Positions 7,658 to 15,901 of a stretch of DNA of 64,000 nucleotides are shown piece after piece; position 1 is the first letter of the stretch, and every line of letters starts with the position of its first letter. Where the stretch lies: positions 62,001-126,000 of the forward strand of contig NZ_JABKAU010000001.1 of the NCBI RefSeq assembly GCF_013377885.1, in the 5' to 3' direction. Position numbers and translations under genes: made by a program. Below the pieces are notes generated by a model that saw only the letters and a list, made by a program, of their open reading frames with translations, was not told where the DNA came from and searched no databases. This DNA comes from Hymenobacter lapidiphilus. GTDB lineage: Bacteria > Bacteroidota > Bacteroidia > Cytophagales > Hymenobacteraceae.

Positions 7658-10231
7658 ATGCTGCCTGATTTCCGCGTTTTTTTCGGTGTTCCTACTCGGT
7701 TGTGGCTCCGGCTGCTGACGGCTCCCGCTGCCCGCCCGGGCACTGCGGCGGTGTTGCTACTGGCCGGCCTGGCCACGCCGGTGCTGGCCCAAACCAGCCG
7801 CGTAACGGTAACCGGCGTAGTGCGCGACGGCAGCGGCCGGCCCTTGGAGGACGTAACAGTAGGTGTGGAGGGCCAGACGGGCAGCACCAGTACCAACGAG
7901 CAGGGCCGCTTTTCGCTGAGCGTAGCGCGGCCGGTGGCCGGTGGTGCGGCCCCGGTGCTGGTACTGCGCCGCATTGGCTACCGTCTCGAACGCCTGAAAC
8001 TCGATCTGGCCCAGAACCCGGAGCTACGCCCGGTACTGGCCGATGATGGCCGGGCCCTCGACAACGTAACCGTGCGCGGCCGCCAGGACGGCACCGATAC
8101 CCGCGAGCAGGTGAGTATTATGCAGCTGGAGCCGCGCGCCGCCAAGGAAATTCCTTCGCCCTTCGGCGACTTTTCGGCCATCCTTAAAACGCTGCCCGGT
8201 GTAACCAGCACCAACGAGCTGACCAGCACGTATTCGGTGCGGGGCGGCAATTACGAGGAAAACCTGATTTACGTCAACGGCTTCGAGTTGTACCGGCCGT
8301 TTCTGGTGACGACGGCCCAGCAAGAGGGCCTGAGCTTCGTGAACCCCGATCTGGTAAATACGATTGAGTTTTCGAGCGGGGGCTGGCAGCCCAAATTCGG
8401 CGACAAGCTCTCGTCGGTGCTCAACATTGAGTACAAGCGGCCCCTCAAGTTCGGGGCCTCGGCTACGGGCAGCCTGGTGGGCGGCACGGCCCACGTAGAG
8501 GCCGCTTCGCCCAACCGCCGCGTCAGCTACCTGGCCGGGATACGTTACAAAAACGCCTCCTACGTCTTCAACTCGCTCCAGCAGCAGCAGGGCGGCTACA
8601 ACCCCACTTTCTACGACGGCCAAAGCCTGATTACGCTGGCCCTGGGACCTAAGGACAACCTCGACCGCACTACGATAAGCGTGCTGAACACGTTTGCCCA
8701 CAACGATTTTCGCTTCAACCCCGAAAGCGGCGAAAGCACGTTCAGCACCGGTGTCAACCAGTTTTCGCGCCTCATTATCGGTTACGAAGGGCGGGAGCGG
8801 ATGCAGTATGATACCTACCAGGGCGGGTTGAGCCTGAGTCATCAGCTGCGAAACAACCTGCGCCTGGAGCTGCTGGGTGGACTGCTGTACTCGCGCGAGT
8901 TCGAGTACCGCGACGTCGAAGCGGATTACAAAATTGCCGAAATCAACCGCGACCCAAACTCGCCCGATTTTGGCACAGACTTGAATCGGCGTGGGGTGGG
9001 CAAACTTTTCAAGAACTCGCGCAACTCCCTCGAAGCCCGTATAGCCTCGCTGGAAACCCGCGGCACCTGGACGCCAGGCCTACGCCACACCGTGCGCTGG
9101 GGCCTGAAAGCCGGCCGCGAGCAGATAAACGACGTGCTCAACGAGTACAGCTTCGTCGATTCGGCCGACTTTGTGCCCGACTTTCGTCGTACCCGCCTGC
9201 GCTCCGACCTTAGCCTGAACAGTACCCGCACCCAGGGATACGCCCAGCACACCATCCGCTTCGATTCGCTACGCACGCTCACCTACGGCGCCCGCCTCAA
9301 CTACTGGACTGTGAATGGGCAGACCACCCTCAGCCCGCGGGTGCAGTACGCTTTCCGGAGTACCCGCAACCCGCGGCTGGCCTGGAAAGCGGCGGCCGGC
9401 GTGTACGTGCAGCCGCCCTTCTACCGTGAGCTGCGCTTTCAGTCCGGCGCTCCGCAAAGCCAGGAGGGCGCCCTCAACCTCGATCTGCGGGCCCAACGCT
9501 CGCTCCATTTTATCGTGGGCAACGAGCTGCGCTTCCGGAGTTGGGGCCGGCCGTTTCGCTTCACCGGCGAGGCCTACTACAAGTACCTCACCGATGTGGT
9601 GCCCTACGACATCGACAACGTGCGCCTGCGCTACCAGGCCAACAACAACGCCAAGGCCTACGCCGCCGGTTTCGATGCGCGGGTGAGCGGAGAGTTCATT
9701 CCCGGCACCGAGTCGTGGTTCAGCCTGGGCGTGCTCACAACCCGCGAAAATCTGGTCGGCGACTCGCTCAACGTCTTCGATTCCAGAGGCCAGGTTATCG
9801 GCCGCCAGTCCAAGGGCTACATCCGCCGGCCGTCTGATCAGCGCCTGAACCTGGGTATTTTCCTGCAGGACAACCTGCCGAACGACCCCTCGGTGAAAGG
9901 CTACGTGAACTTCGTGTTTGGCACCGGCCTGCCCTTCAGCCCCCCCGACGCGCCCGATTTGCGCGGCACCAGCAAACTCACCCGCGCCTACCGGCGGGCC
10001 GATCTGGGCTTCACTAAAGTAGTGAGCCTGCGCAGTGCCGCCGAATTGGCTGCCAGTGGCCGCAGCGTACAGCTGCAAACCCTGTGGCTGAGCCTGGAAG
10101 TGCTCAACGTGCTCGGGGCCAGCAACCTGGCCGGCTATAACTACGTGCAGGACCTCAACGGCCTGACATACAGCGTACCCAACTTCCTTTCGCGCCGCCT
10201 GGTAAATCTGCGGGTAATTGCCCGTTTTTAG
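7658..10231 (+). CDS. TonB-dependent outer membrane receptor with N-terminal carboxypeptidase-like domain
   Basis: 857 residues. A signal peptide ends near residue 45 (LATPVLAQ). Residues ~48-130 form a carboxypeptidase-D regulatory-like beta-sandwich (VTGVVRDGSGRPLEDVTV, TNEQGRFSL), typical of Bacteroidota receptors. The plug domain (~155-270) contains PSPFGDFSAILKTLPGV, YSVRGGNYEENLIYVNGFEL and later NTIEFSSGGWQPKFGDKLSS. The rest is a beta-barrel ending in Phe (VIARF). No SusD-like partner is adjacent, so the substrate is open; a solo receptor could take up metal chelates or peptides. Confidence 0.93.
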   Translation: MLPDFRVFFGVPTRLWLRLLTAPAARPGTAAVLLLAGLATPVLAQTSRVTVTGVVRDGSGRPLEDVTVGVEGQTGSTSTNEQGRFSLSVARPVAGGAAPVLVLRRIGYRLERLKLDLAQNPELRPVLADDGRALDNVTVRGRQDGTDTREQVSIMQLEPRAAKEIPSPFGDFSAILKTLPGVTSTNELTSTYSVRGGNYEENLIYVNGFELYRPFLVTTAQQEGLSFVNPDLVNTIEFSSGGWQPKFGDKLSSVLNIEYKRPLKFGASATGSLVGGTAHVEAASPNRRVSYLAGIRYKNASYVFNSLQQQQGGYNPTFYDGQSLITLALGPKDNLDRTTISVLNTFAHNDFRFNPESGESTFSTGVNQFSRLIIGYEGRERMQYDTYQGGLSLSHQLRNNLRLELLGGLLYSREFEYRDVEADYKIAEINRDPNSPDFGTDLNRRGVGKLFKNSRNSLEARIASLETRGTWTPGLRHTVRWGLKAGREQINDVLNEYSFVDSADFVPDFRRTRLRSDLSLNSTRTQGYAQHTIRFDSLRTLTYGARLNYWTVNGQTTLSPRVQYAFRSTRNPRLAWKAAAGVYVQPPFYRELRFQSGAPQSQEGALNLDLRAQRSLHFIVGNELRFRSWGRPFRFTGEAYYKYLTDVVPYDIDNVRLRYQANNNAKAYAAGFDARVSGEFIPGTESWFSLGVLTTRENLVGDSLNVFDSRGQVIGRQSKGYIRRPSDQRLNLGIFLQDNLPNDPSVKGYVNFVFGTGLPFSPPDAPDLRGTSKLTRAYRRADLGFTKVVSLRSAAELAASGRSVQLQTLWLSLEVLNVLGASNLAGYNYVQDLNGLTYSVPNFLSRRLVNLRVIARF

Positions 10232-10252
10232 CGGTAGGTGCCAGTAGATAAA

Positions 10253-10355
10253 AGCACGTCATGCTGAGCGCAGTCGAAGCATCTCTACCGCTTCGTTGTG
10301 GTAGTAATCCAACGAAGTGGTAGAGATGCTTCGACTGCGCTCAGCATGACGTGCT
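10253..10355. repeat. Family A palindrome, copy 3
   Basis: 45-bp arms (10253-10297 and 10311-10355) with one mismatch and a 13-nt loop. The arm variant is GAGCGCAGTCGAAGC, matched on the other side. It lies between convergent genes and could also terminate transcripts. Confidence 0.93.
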
Positions 10356-10378
10356 ATCAAGCTCTTAAACACAACTCA

Positions 10379-11191
10379 CTATCTCACCTCCTCCGCATGT
10401 ACGTCTTTGAAGCGTAGCATATCGGTGAGGCGCTCTTCCATTTCGGGGTCGAAGCCGCAGGTGGCCTCGAAGGTGGCGGGGTTGCGGTAGGTGCCGAAGA
10501 GGTAGTCCCAGATAACCAGGTCGCCGTAGTTGTGGCTGTGCTGCTGGTACTGATGATGAACGCGGTGCATTTCGGGGCGCTGGAAAATGTAACCTACCCA
10601 GCGGGGCGTGCGCACATTAGTATGGTAGAAGAACTCGCCCAGCGCCGTGCAAAGCGTGTATATGGCCCCGGCCGCTGGGCTCAGCCCCAGCACGGTGAAC
10701 ACCAGCAGCCCGCCCAGCAGCGAATTGACGGTCATTTCGAGTGGGTGCTTGTAGAAGGACGTGATGACTTCGAGGCGGCGGGGGCTGTGATGAATCTGGT
10801 GGAAGTGCAGCCACAGAAAGTCCTGGGTGTGGCGCCAGCGGTGCCACCAGTAGAAAACGAACGTGGCCACCACGTAGGCCAGCAGCCCGCCCGCCACCGG
10901 CCCCAGGTAGCGCGAAACGTGCAGCAGCGAGTAGGCCGAAAACCATTTCTCCCAGGTGAGGCCCGCCACCACTACCACCAGCAGCTGAGCGCCGTTGATG
11001 ACCAGCACCCGGAAGGGCCAGGTAGCCACCCGCGGCAGCTTCCAGCCCGGCACCACGCGCTCCAGCACAAAGCAGAACGCGAAGGCCGCGAAAATAACAA
11101 CCAGCATGGGTGGGGCGCCCCATTCGAGCAGGTGGGTCAAGCTAATGACAAAGTCGCAGCTTAGCAGCAGCGTCCAAAACAACGGATTCAT
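10379..11191 (-). CDS. Sterol desaturase / fatty acid hydroxylase family membrane enzyme
   Basis: 270 residues from ATG 11191 (MNPLFW); ATG 11218 is possible. Several hydrophobic segments (about residues 5-110) precede the histidine boxes HRWRH, HFHQIHH and HRVHHQ, with additional His in HSHNYGD, which bind the di-iron centre in this superfamily. The family performs O2-dependent hydroxylation or desaturation of lipids in the membrane; the actual substrate is not visible here. A Crp-like regulator lies just upstream on the same strand, with a 16-bp inverted repeat between them. Confidence 0.9.
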   Translation of the reverse strand: MNPLFWTLLLSCDFVISLTHLLEWGAPPMLVVIFAAFAFCFVLERVVPGWKLPRVATWPFRVLVINGAQLLVVVVAGLTWEKWFSAYSLLHVSRYLGPVAGGLLAYVVATFVFYWWHRWRHTQDFLWLHFHQIHHSPRRLEVITSFYKHPLEMTVNSLLGGLLVFTVLGLSPAAGAIYTLCTALGEFFYHTNVRTPRWVGYIFQRPEMHRVHHQYQQHSHNYGDLVIWDYLFGTYRNPATFEATCGFDPEMEERLTDMLRFKDVHAEEVR

Positions 11192-11251
11192 CGGAGCAGG
11201 GTTAGGGGGTAAAACCATGCTCCAAAGGTGCGGGCCGCGCCGCCCGCAACC

Positions 11252-11267
11252 CTTGACATTTGTCAAG
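11252..11267. promoter_or_regulatory. Palindromic candidate operator
   Basis: CTTGACA-TT-TGTCAAG is a perfect inverted repeat with 7-bp arms and a 2-nt centre. It sits in the gap between the Crp-like regulator's stop (11275) and the desaturase start (11191). Twofold symmetry suits a Crp/Fnr dimer, so binding by the neighbouring regulator is plausible but untested. It could instead be a short terminator-like hairpin, although no T-run follows. Confidence 0.45.
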
Positions 11268-11274
11268 ATCGTAG

Positions 11275-11844
11275 CTAGCCGGCGCGGCGGGCGCGCAGGC
11301 GGCTCAGGGTTTCGGGGGTAATGCCCAGGTGCGAGGCCAGCATGTGCAGCGGCACTTGTTGGGCCAGGGCCGGAAAGTCGTGCAGCAGCCGGGTGTAGCG
11401 TTCGGCGGCGGGTAGCATGCGCAGGTCGAGGGCGCGCTGCTCGCTGAGCACGTAGTAGCGCTCGGTGAGCACCCGGCCGATGAAGTTGAACTCGGGAAAC
11501 TGCCGGTACAGCGCCTGCACCTGCTCGTGGGTGAGCGACCAAGCCCGGCACTCGGCCAGCGCCTGCAGGTACTCGTGGGAGGGCTGGCGCGAAAAGAAGC
11601 TCAGAATCGAAATCACGAAGTTGCCTGCTGGCATAAACCACGACGTAACCTCCTTGCCTTCCTTCAGATAAAAGCCCCGGACCAGGCCCGATTCCAGGAA
11701 ATACAGCCGCTGCGCCACAGTGCCGGGTTCGAGTAGCAGGGTGCGGGCCGGCACCGTCTCGGACCGCGCCAGCCGGTGCAATTCGGCCTCCAGGCTTGGG
11801 GAAAGCGGATGAATGGCGCGGCACACCGCAAGCAAAGCGTCCAT
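11275..11844 (-). CDS. Crp/Fnr family transcriptional regulator
   Basis: 189 residues from ATG 11844 (MDALLAVC). A farther start at 11901 would add 19 residues before the cyclic-nucleotide-binding fold. Residues ~20-120 form the double-stranded beta-helix sensor domain (LLLEPGTVAQRLYFLESGLVRG). No Fnr-type cysteine cluster is seen and the usual cAMP-binding signature is not obvious, so the effector is unknown. The C-terminal ~45 residues contain the helix-turn-helix MLASHLGITPETLSRLR. It lies directly upstream of the desaturase gene and probably controls it. Confidence 0.9.
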   Translation of the reverse strand: MDALLAVCRAIHPLSPSLEAELHRLARSETVPARTLLLEPGTVAQRLYFLESGLVRGFYLKEGKEVTSWFMPAGNFVISILSFFSRQPSHEYLQALAECRAWSLTHEQVQALYRQFPEFNFIGRVLTERYYVLSEQRALDLRMLPAAERYTRLLHDFPALAQQVPLHMLASHLGITPETLSRLRARRAG

Positions 11845-11923
11845 GCCGCGCAAGATAAACCACAAAAAATCGGCCGCTGCAACTAGCAGCGGCCGTTCCA
11901 TAATTCTATGGTTTCCCTAATAT

Positions 11924-12913
11924 CTAATACGCCCGGGCCTGCCACTCGGTGAGCGAAAGGCGCATGTTGGGCAGGCGCGATTTAAACGCCTCGTCGTCTT
12001 TGTCGCCCATTTTGATGGCCTTTCGGGCGTACACGATGGCCGTGCCGTAGTCCTGCTGCTGGGCCAGCAAGCGGGCCTTTATCCAGTTGTTGCTCACCTC
12101 GCTCTGCAGCCGGATCGACTCGTTGATCCAGGTTAGGGCCCGCTCGGGCTGCAGGTTGTTCTGCACGAGGTAGTCGGCGGCCTGGGCCAGCAGCTCCCAG
12201 TCGTTGGGCTGTTGCAGCAGCGCCCGCTCGACGCCCGCCAGCACCTGTTTGTGTACTTCTACCTCGAACAGCAGTACCACGGTACGCTTTTCCCAGGTCA
12301 GGTTGAGGTGGGCCCCGTTGGGCCGCACGTTGGAAAACCAATAAAGCAGGCTTTCCTGAAACTGGGCCTGCTCAGTCTGGGCCGGCACCCGGATAATGTC
12401 CTGCTGCGGGTCGTAGCCATCGGTGCCCCAGTGGGTAGTTACACGGTTGAGCGCCACTTCCCAGTCGCGGTCCTGGTGAGGGATGACGTAATAGGAGTAC
12501 TGGCCGGCGGGCACGCGCTGCCCATTCAGCAGCACCGGGGTCGAGAAGCGGATAAGCGTGTTTTCGTTGGCCCCGGCGCGCCACACCTGCTCGTAGGGCA
12601 CCAGCCCACCCCACACGGTACGGCCCCGCACCGAGGGCGAGTGGTACTCCACCGTCACGTCGGTAAGGCCCACGGTCTGGGCTACCAGGGCCCGGGGGCT
12701 GGCCTGGGGCAGCAGCAGCTCAATGCCAGTCGGCACGCCCGTACTGGGCGGCGGCAGCGCCGCCGGTGCCGGCTCGCCAGCCAGAGGAGACGGGGTAGCC
12801 GCCGATGCGGGCGCCGGCGCCGGGGTGGTCTGGGCGCGGGCCGCCAGCGAGCTACCGGTGCTTAGGGCAAGCAGAAGTCCGAAACGAAGAGCGAGAGAGC
12901 GGGCAATAGGCAT
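11924..12913 (-). CDS. DUF2911 domain secreted protein
   Basis: 329 residues. A signal peptide ends at SSLAARAQ and is followed by a Pro/Ala-rich linker (~30-60). Residues ~70-220 match DUF2911: PRALVAQTVGLTDVTVEYHSPS, GRTVWGGLVPYEQVWRAGAN, and the W-rich YSYYVIPHQDRDWEVALN stretch. The C-terminal ~100 residues look like TPR-type helices (ALTWINESIRLQ, GTAIVYARKAIKMG). Function unknown; probably periplasmic or outer-membrane associated. Expressed alone, divergent from the his leader region. Confidence 0.9.
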   Translation of the reverse strand: MPIARSLALRFGLLLALSTGSSLAARAQTTPAPAPASAATPSPLAGEPAPAALPPPSTGVPTGIELLLPQASPRALVAQTVGLTDVTVEYHSPSVRGRTVWGGLVPYEQVWRAGANENTLIRFSTPVLLNGQRVPAGQYSYYVIPHQDRDWEVALNRVTTHWGTDGYDPQQDIIRVPAQTEQAQFQESLLYWFSNVRPNGAHLNLTWEKRTVVLLFEVEVHKQVLAGVERALLQQPNDWELLAQAADYLVQNNLQPERALTWINESIRLQSEVSNNWIKARLLAQQQDYGTAIVYARKAIKMGDKDDEAFKSRLPNMRLSLTEWQARAY

Positions 12914-13065
12914 AAGTCAGCAAACAAAGCGGGGCGGGAAACTGTAACATAGCCGGCACGACAACCGCACCGCCGGTTATGCAGTAACAATGGTGCCAAA
13001 AGTAGGTTGACCTGTTACGGGAAACGTGAAGTTCTCGGTTTTTTGATAATTTTTTTAGAGAAAAG

Positions 13066-13096
13066 TTTTCATCCTGTTGGTCTGCTCGTACATTTG
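13066..13096 (+). promoter_or_regulatory. Probable his operon promoter (Bacteroidota sigma-70 type)
   Basis: TACATTTG at 13089-13096 matches the Bacteroidota -7 consensus TAnnTTTG. About 20 bp upstream, TTTTC at 13065-13069 is a weak -33 match (consensus TTTG). Transcription would start near 13100, about 15 nt before the leader-peptide ATG. Confidence 0.55.
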
Positions 13097-13114
13097 CCCC
13101 GCTACTTAGCCCTT

Positions 13115-13243
13115 ATGATTTTCTCCGCGCCTCGTTTTACTGCCCTGAGCCACCCGGCCGCCCCCGTAGCGGGCCGCCCGGCCGGGGCCGGCGCGTCTGA
13201 GTCTGCCACCTGGCATCATCACGGGCACCATTCCTCTTTCTAG
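13115..13243 (+). CDS. Histidine-rich leader peptide of the his operon (hisL-like)
   Basis: A 42-codon frame, ATG 13115 to TAG 13243, ends ATWHHHGHHSSF; five of six codons in one run are His. It starts just after a promoter-like element and stops 240 nt before hisG, the usual layout of a translation-coupled attenuator: ribosomes stalling on His codons when charged tRNA-His is scarce alter the downstream RNA fold. An 8-bp hairpin (13230-13249) overlaps the end of the peptide. The His run directly before hisG makes chance unlikely, but the start codon and full fold are inferred. hisL in enterobacteria is the functional analogue; no sequence homology is claimed. Confidence 0.75.
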   Translation: MIFSAPRFTALSHPAAPVAGRPAGAGASESATWHHHGHHSSF

Positions 13244-13345
13244 AGGAATGAACGCATCATATTGACCCGTTGGGCGAGTTGCATCAGGCTCCCCGGCCCC
13301 CGGAAAAACGGTGGCCCGGTCGGCCTCTGGCCTTACCAAACCGTT
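13230..13345 (+). promoter_or_regulatory. Candidate his attenuator RNA structures
   Basis: ATTCCTCT (13230-13237) pairs with AGAGGAAT (13242-13249) across TTCT at the leader stop codon. Downstream, AACGGT (13307-13312) can pair with ACCGTT (13340-13345), enclosing a GGCC-TCT-GGCC hairpin (13322-13332). A pyrimidine-rich tract (about 13351-13380) follows. I could not identify a classical stem with a T-run, so which structure terminates is unresolved. Confidence 0.4.
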
Positions 13346-13482
13346 GTGGGTCTCCCTTTCTGTTCTGCTTTTCCACTTTCCCGTCGCCGTTTCGGCCACC
13401 CGGGCCAGCTGTCAACTCTTCCCTAATCATCAATTGAGCCCAAACGGCCAATTTGTGATTCTTACTTCTTAATCAAAAAAGA

Positions 13483-14334
13483 ATGCTCCGTCTGGCTATC
13501 CAGAAATCCGGCCGCTTAAGCGAAGACTCCCTGAACCTGATTCGGGAGTGCGGTATCAGCTTCCTCGCGGCTTCCAACAAGCTCAAAACCGAAGCCACCA
13601 ACTTTCCGCTCGAAATCCTGTACCTGCGCGACGACGACATTCCTGGCTACGTGCAGGACGGCGTGGCCGACCTGGGCATTGTGGGCCAGAACGTGCTGGT
13701 GGAAGCCGGCTTTCCGGAGCTGGAAGTGGAAGGGCTGGGCTTCAGCAAGTGCCGCCTGAGCCTGGCCGTGCCCCGCGCCGCCGCCTACGACTCCATCCAG
13801 AGTCTGCAAGGCGTGAGCATTGCCACCTCGTACCCCAAAATCCTGGGCGATTACCTGGCCGGGCAGGGCGTGCAGGCCCACCTGCACACCATCAGCGGCT
13901 CGGTGGAAATTGCCCCCAGCATCGGGCTGGCCGAGGCCATCTGCGACATCGTGAGCAGTGGCTCGACGCTGCTTGGCAACGGTCTGCGCGAAGTGGAAAC
14001 CGTGTTCCGCTCCGAAGCCGTGCTCATTGCCAACCAAAACCTGAACGCCGAGAAGAAGGAGCTGCTCGAGCAACTGCTGTTCCGGATGCAGGCCGTGCGC
14101 CGAGCCCGCCGCAATAAGTATATCATTCTGAACGCGCCCGTTGCGGCCCTGGACGCAGTAAAGCAGCTGCTGCCCGGTATTAAGTCGCCCACTATTACCC
14201 CGCTGGCCGAAGAAGGCTGGGTGTCGGTGCAGTCGGTGGTGAACGAAGACGACTTCTGGCATATCACCAGCCAGCTCAAGGCCGTCGGCGCCGAAGGCAT
14301 CCTGGTGCTCCCGATTGAGAAAATGATCAGCTAA
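13483..14334 (+). CDS. hisG: ATP phosphoribosyltransferase, long form
   Basis: 283 residues; first enzyme of histidine synthesis, condensing ATP with PRPP. N-terminal two-domain catalytic part (MLRLAIQKSGRLSEDS, DGVADLGIVGQNVL, AEAICDIVSSGSTL including the PRPP loop region) followed by a ~75-residue ACT-like C-terminal regulatory domain (KYIILNAPVAAL, WVSVQSVVNEDDFW). This is the hexameric, histidine-feedback-inhibited long form, which needs no HisZ. The ATG follows an A-rich stretch (AATCAAAAAAGA), usual for this phylum. Confidence 0.97.
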   Translation: MLRLAIQKSGRLSEDSLNLIRECGISFLAASNKLKTEATNFPLEILYLRDDDIPGYVQDGVADLGIVGQNVLVEAGFPELEVEGLGFSKCRLSLAVPRAAAYDSIQSLQGVSIATSYPKILGDYLAGQGVQAHLHTISGSVEIAPSIGLAEAICDIVSSGSTLLGNGLREVETVFRSEAVLIANQNLNAEKKELLEQLLFRMQAVRRARRNKYIILNAPVAALDAVKQLLPGIKSPTITPLAEEGWVSVQSVVNEDDFWHITSQLKAVGAEGILVLPIEKMIS

Positions 14335-14426
14335 CTCAGCTGTTAGCTGTTAGCTATTGGCTGTTAGCTTCCGATAGGGAAGCCCGACCAGAAGACTATC
14401 AGCTAACGGCTATCAGCTAACAGCTT
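14335..14426. repeat. Family B repeat (TTAGCT-rich) between hisG and hisD
   Basis: CAGCTGTTAGCTGTTAGC at the left and the complementary CTATCAGCTAACAGCTT at the right form an imperfect palindrome filling the whole hisG-hisD gap. Related TTAGCT-rich copies occur at 36856 and 38213. Confidence 0.85.
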
Positions 14427-15734
14427 ATGAACGTAGTTCAATATCCTTTGCGGGCAGAGTGGGCCGCATTGCAGCAGCGGGCGGCCCAGCAGCAGGGTGC
14501 CGATGTGGCGCAACGCGTGCAGCAGATTTTTGAGGACGTGCGCCAGCGTGGCGACGCGGCCCTGCTCGATTACGCCCAACAGTTCGATGGGGCCGATTTG
14601 GCTGCTGCGGGCGGTCTGCGCGTCTCGGTTCAGGAGTTAGCCGCGGCCGAAGCCCAGGTTCCGGCCGCGCTCCAGGCGGCTATCCGGCAGGCTTACGCCA
14701 ATATTCTGCGCTTCCACGAAGCTCAGGTGCCAACCGAGGAGCGGGTAGAAACCATGCCGGGCGTACTCTGCTGGCGGCGGGCGGTGCCCGTGCAGCGGGT
14801 GGGCCTGTATATTCCGGGCGGCACGGCGCCGCTGTTTAGCACCTTGCTGATGCTGGGTGTGCCGGCCAAGCTGGCGGGCTGCCCGAACATCGTGCTCTGC
14901 ACGCCGCCCCAGAAGGATGGCGCGGTGAACCCAATCATCCTGTTCACGGCCCAGCTACTCGGGATTGATACGATAGTAAAAGCCGGCGGGGCCCAGGCCG
15001 TGGCTGCGCTCAGCGGCGGAACGGAGTCGGTGCCGGCCGTAGACAAGATTTTCGGTCCCGGCAACCGCTACGTGACGGCCGCCAAGCAGCTGGCCACCCG
15101 CTACGGCGTGGCCATCGATATGCCGGCCGGCCCCTCGGAAGTGCTGGTGATGGCCGACGCCACGGCCAACCCCGCCTTCGTGGCGGCCGACCTGCTCAGC
15201 CAGGCCGAGCACGGCCCCGACTCGCAGGTGATTCTGCTTTCCGACTCCTTATCTATACTAGAGCAGACCAAAGCCGAAGTGGAACGCCAGCTGCGCGAAC
15301 TGCCCCGGGCCGAAGTAGCGGCTCAGGCCCTGACTGAAAGCCGGGCCATTCTGCTGCGCGATGCCCAGGAAATGCTGGACTTCTCGAACGAGTACGCGCC
15401 CGAACACCTGATTCTGGCCGTGGAGAACCCCGAGCCGCTGGCCGCGGGCGTATCCAACGCGGGCTCGGTTTTTCTGGGTCACCTGACGCCCGAAGCTGTG
15501 GGCGACTACGCCTCGGGCACTAATCACACGCTGCCCACCAACGGCTACGCCCGCAACTACAGCGGCGTATCGCTCGACTCGTTCTTCAAGAAAATTACCT
15601 TCCAGCGCCTGACTCCCGAAGGCCTGCGCAACGTGGGCCCCGTGGTGGAAACGATGGCCGAAGCCGAAGGCCTCCGTGCCCACGCCCGCGCCGTCACATT
15701 GCGGCTGGAGGCGTTAGCCGGGAGTGAGGAGTAG
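14427..15734 (+). CDS. hisD: Histidinol dehydrogenase
   Basis: 435 residues; zinc- and NAD-dependent oxidation of histidinol to histidine in two steps. Family signatures: PVQRVGLYIPGGTAPLFST, GGAQAVAALS, KIFGPGNRYVTAAKQL, DMPAGPSEVLVMAD, LLSQAEHGPDSQ (metal and catalytic residues), EYAPEHLIL and GDYASGTNHTLPT. Length normal. Third position of the operon order G-D-C is conserved with other Bacteroidota. Confidence 0.98.
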   Translation: MNVVQYPLRAEWAALQQRAAQQQGADVAQRVQQIFEDVRQRGDAALLDYAQQFDGADLAAAGGLRVSVQELAAAEAQVPAALQAAIRQAYANILRFHEAQVPTEERVETMPGVLCWRRAVPVQRVGLYIPGGTAPLFSTLLMLGVPAKLAGCPNIVLCTPPQKDGAVNPIILFTAQLLGIDTIVKAGGAQAVAALSGGTESVPAVDKIFGPGNRYVTAAKQLATRYGVAIDMPAGPSEVLVMADATANPAFVAADLLSQAEHGPDSQVILLSDSLSILEQTKAEVERQLRELPRAEVAAQALTESRAILLRDAQEMLDFSNEYAPEHLILAVENPEPLAAGVSNAGSVFLGHLTPEAVGDYASGTNHTLPTNGYARNYSGVSLDSFFKKITFQRLTPEGLRNVGPVVETMAEAEGLRAHARAVTLRLEALAGSEE

Positions 15735-15746
15735 GAATGAATATAC

Positions 15747-15847
15747 ACCGTCATGGTGAGCGAAGTCGAAGCATCTCCACCGCAGTAGTAATTGATGCCA
15801 TTGCAGCGAAGCGGTAGAGATGCTTCGACTACGCTCAGCATGACGGT
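15747..15847. repeat. Family A palindrome, copy 4, between hisD and hisC
   Basis: Outer arms ACCGTCATG(G/C)TGAGCG pair across 15747-15847. This copy is less perfect than others: the left arm has CATCTCCACCGCAG and lacks the full CTTCG end, and the loop is longer. Confidence 0.88.
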
Positions 15848-15901
15848 TAACCTAAAATGAATCAGCGCAATCAGCTGATAAATCCGCAAAATCTCTGATT
15901 T

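Noticed and set aside
11192-11863. N-terminal extension joining the desaturase frame to sequence across the regulator
   Set aside because: The extension is a shadow of the Crp-like gene in another frame; the desaturase begins at MNPLFW or shortly upstream.
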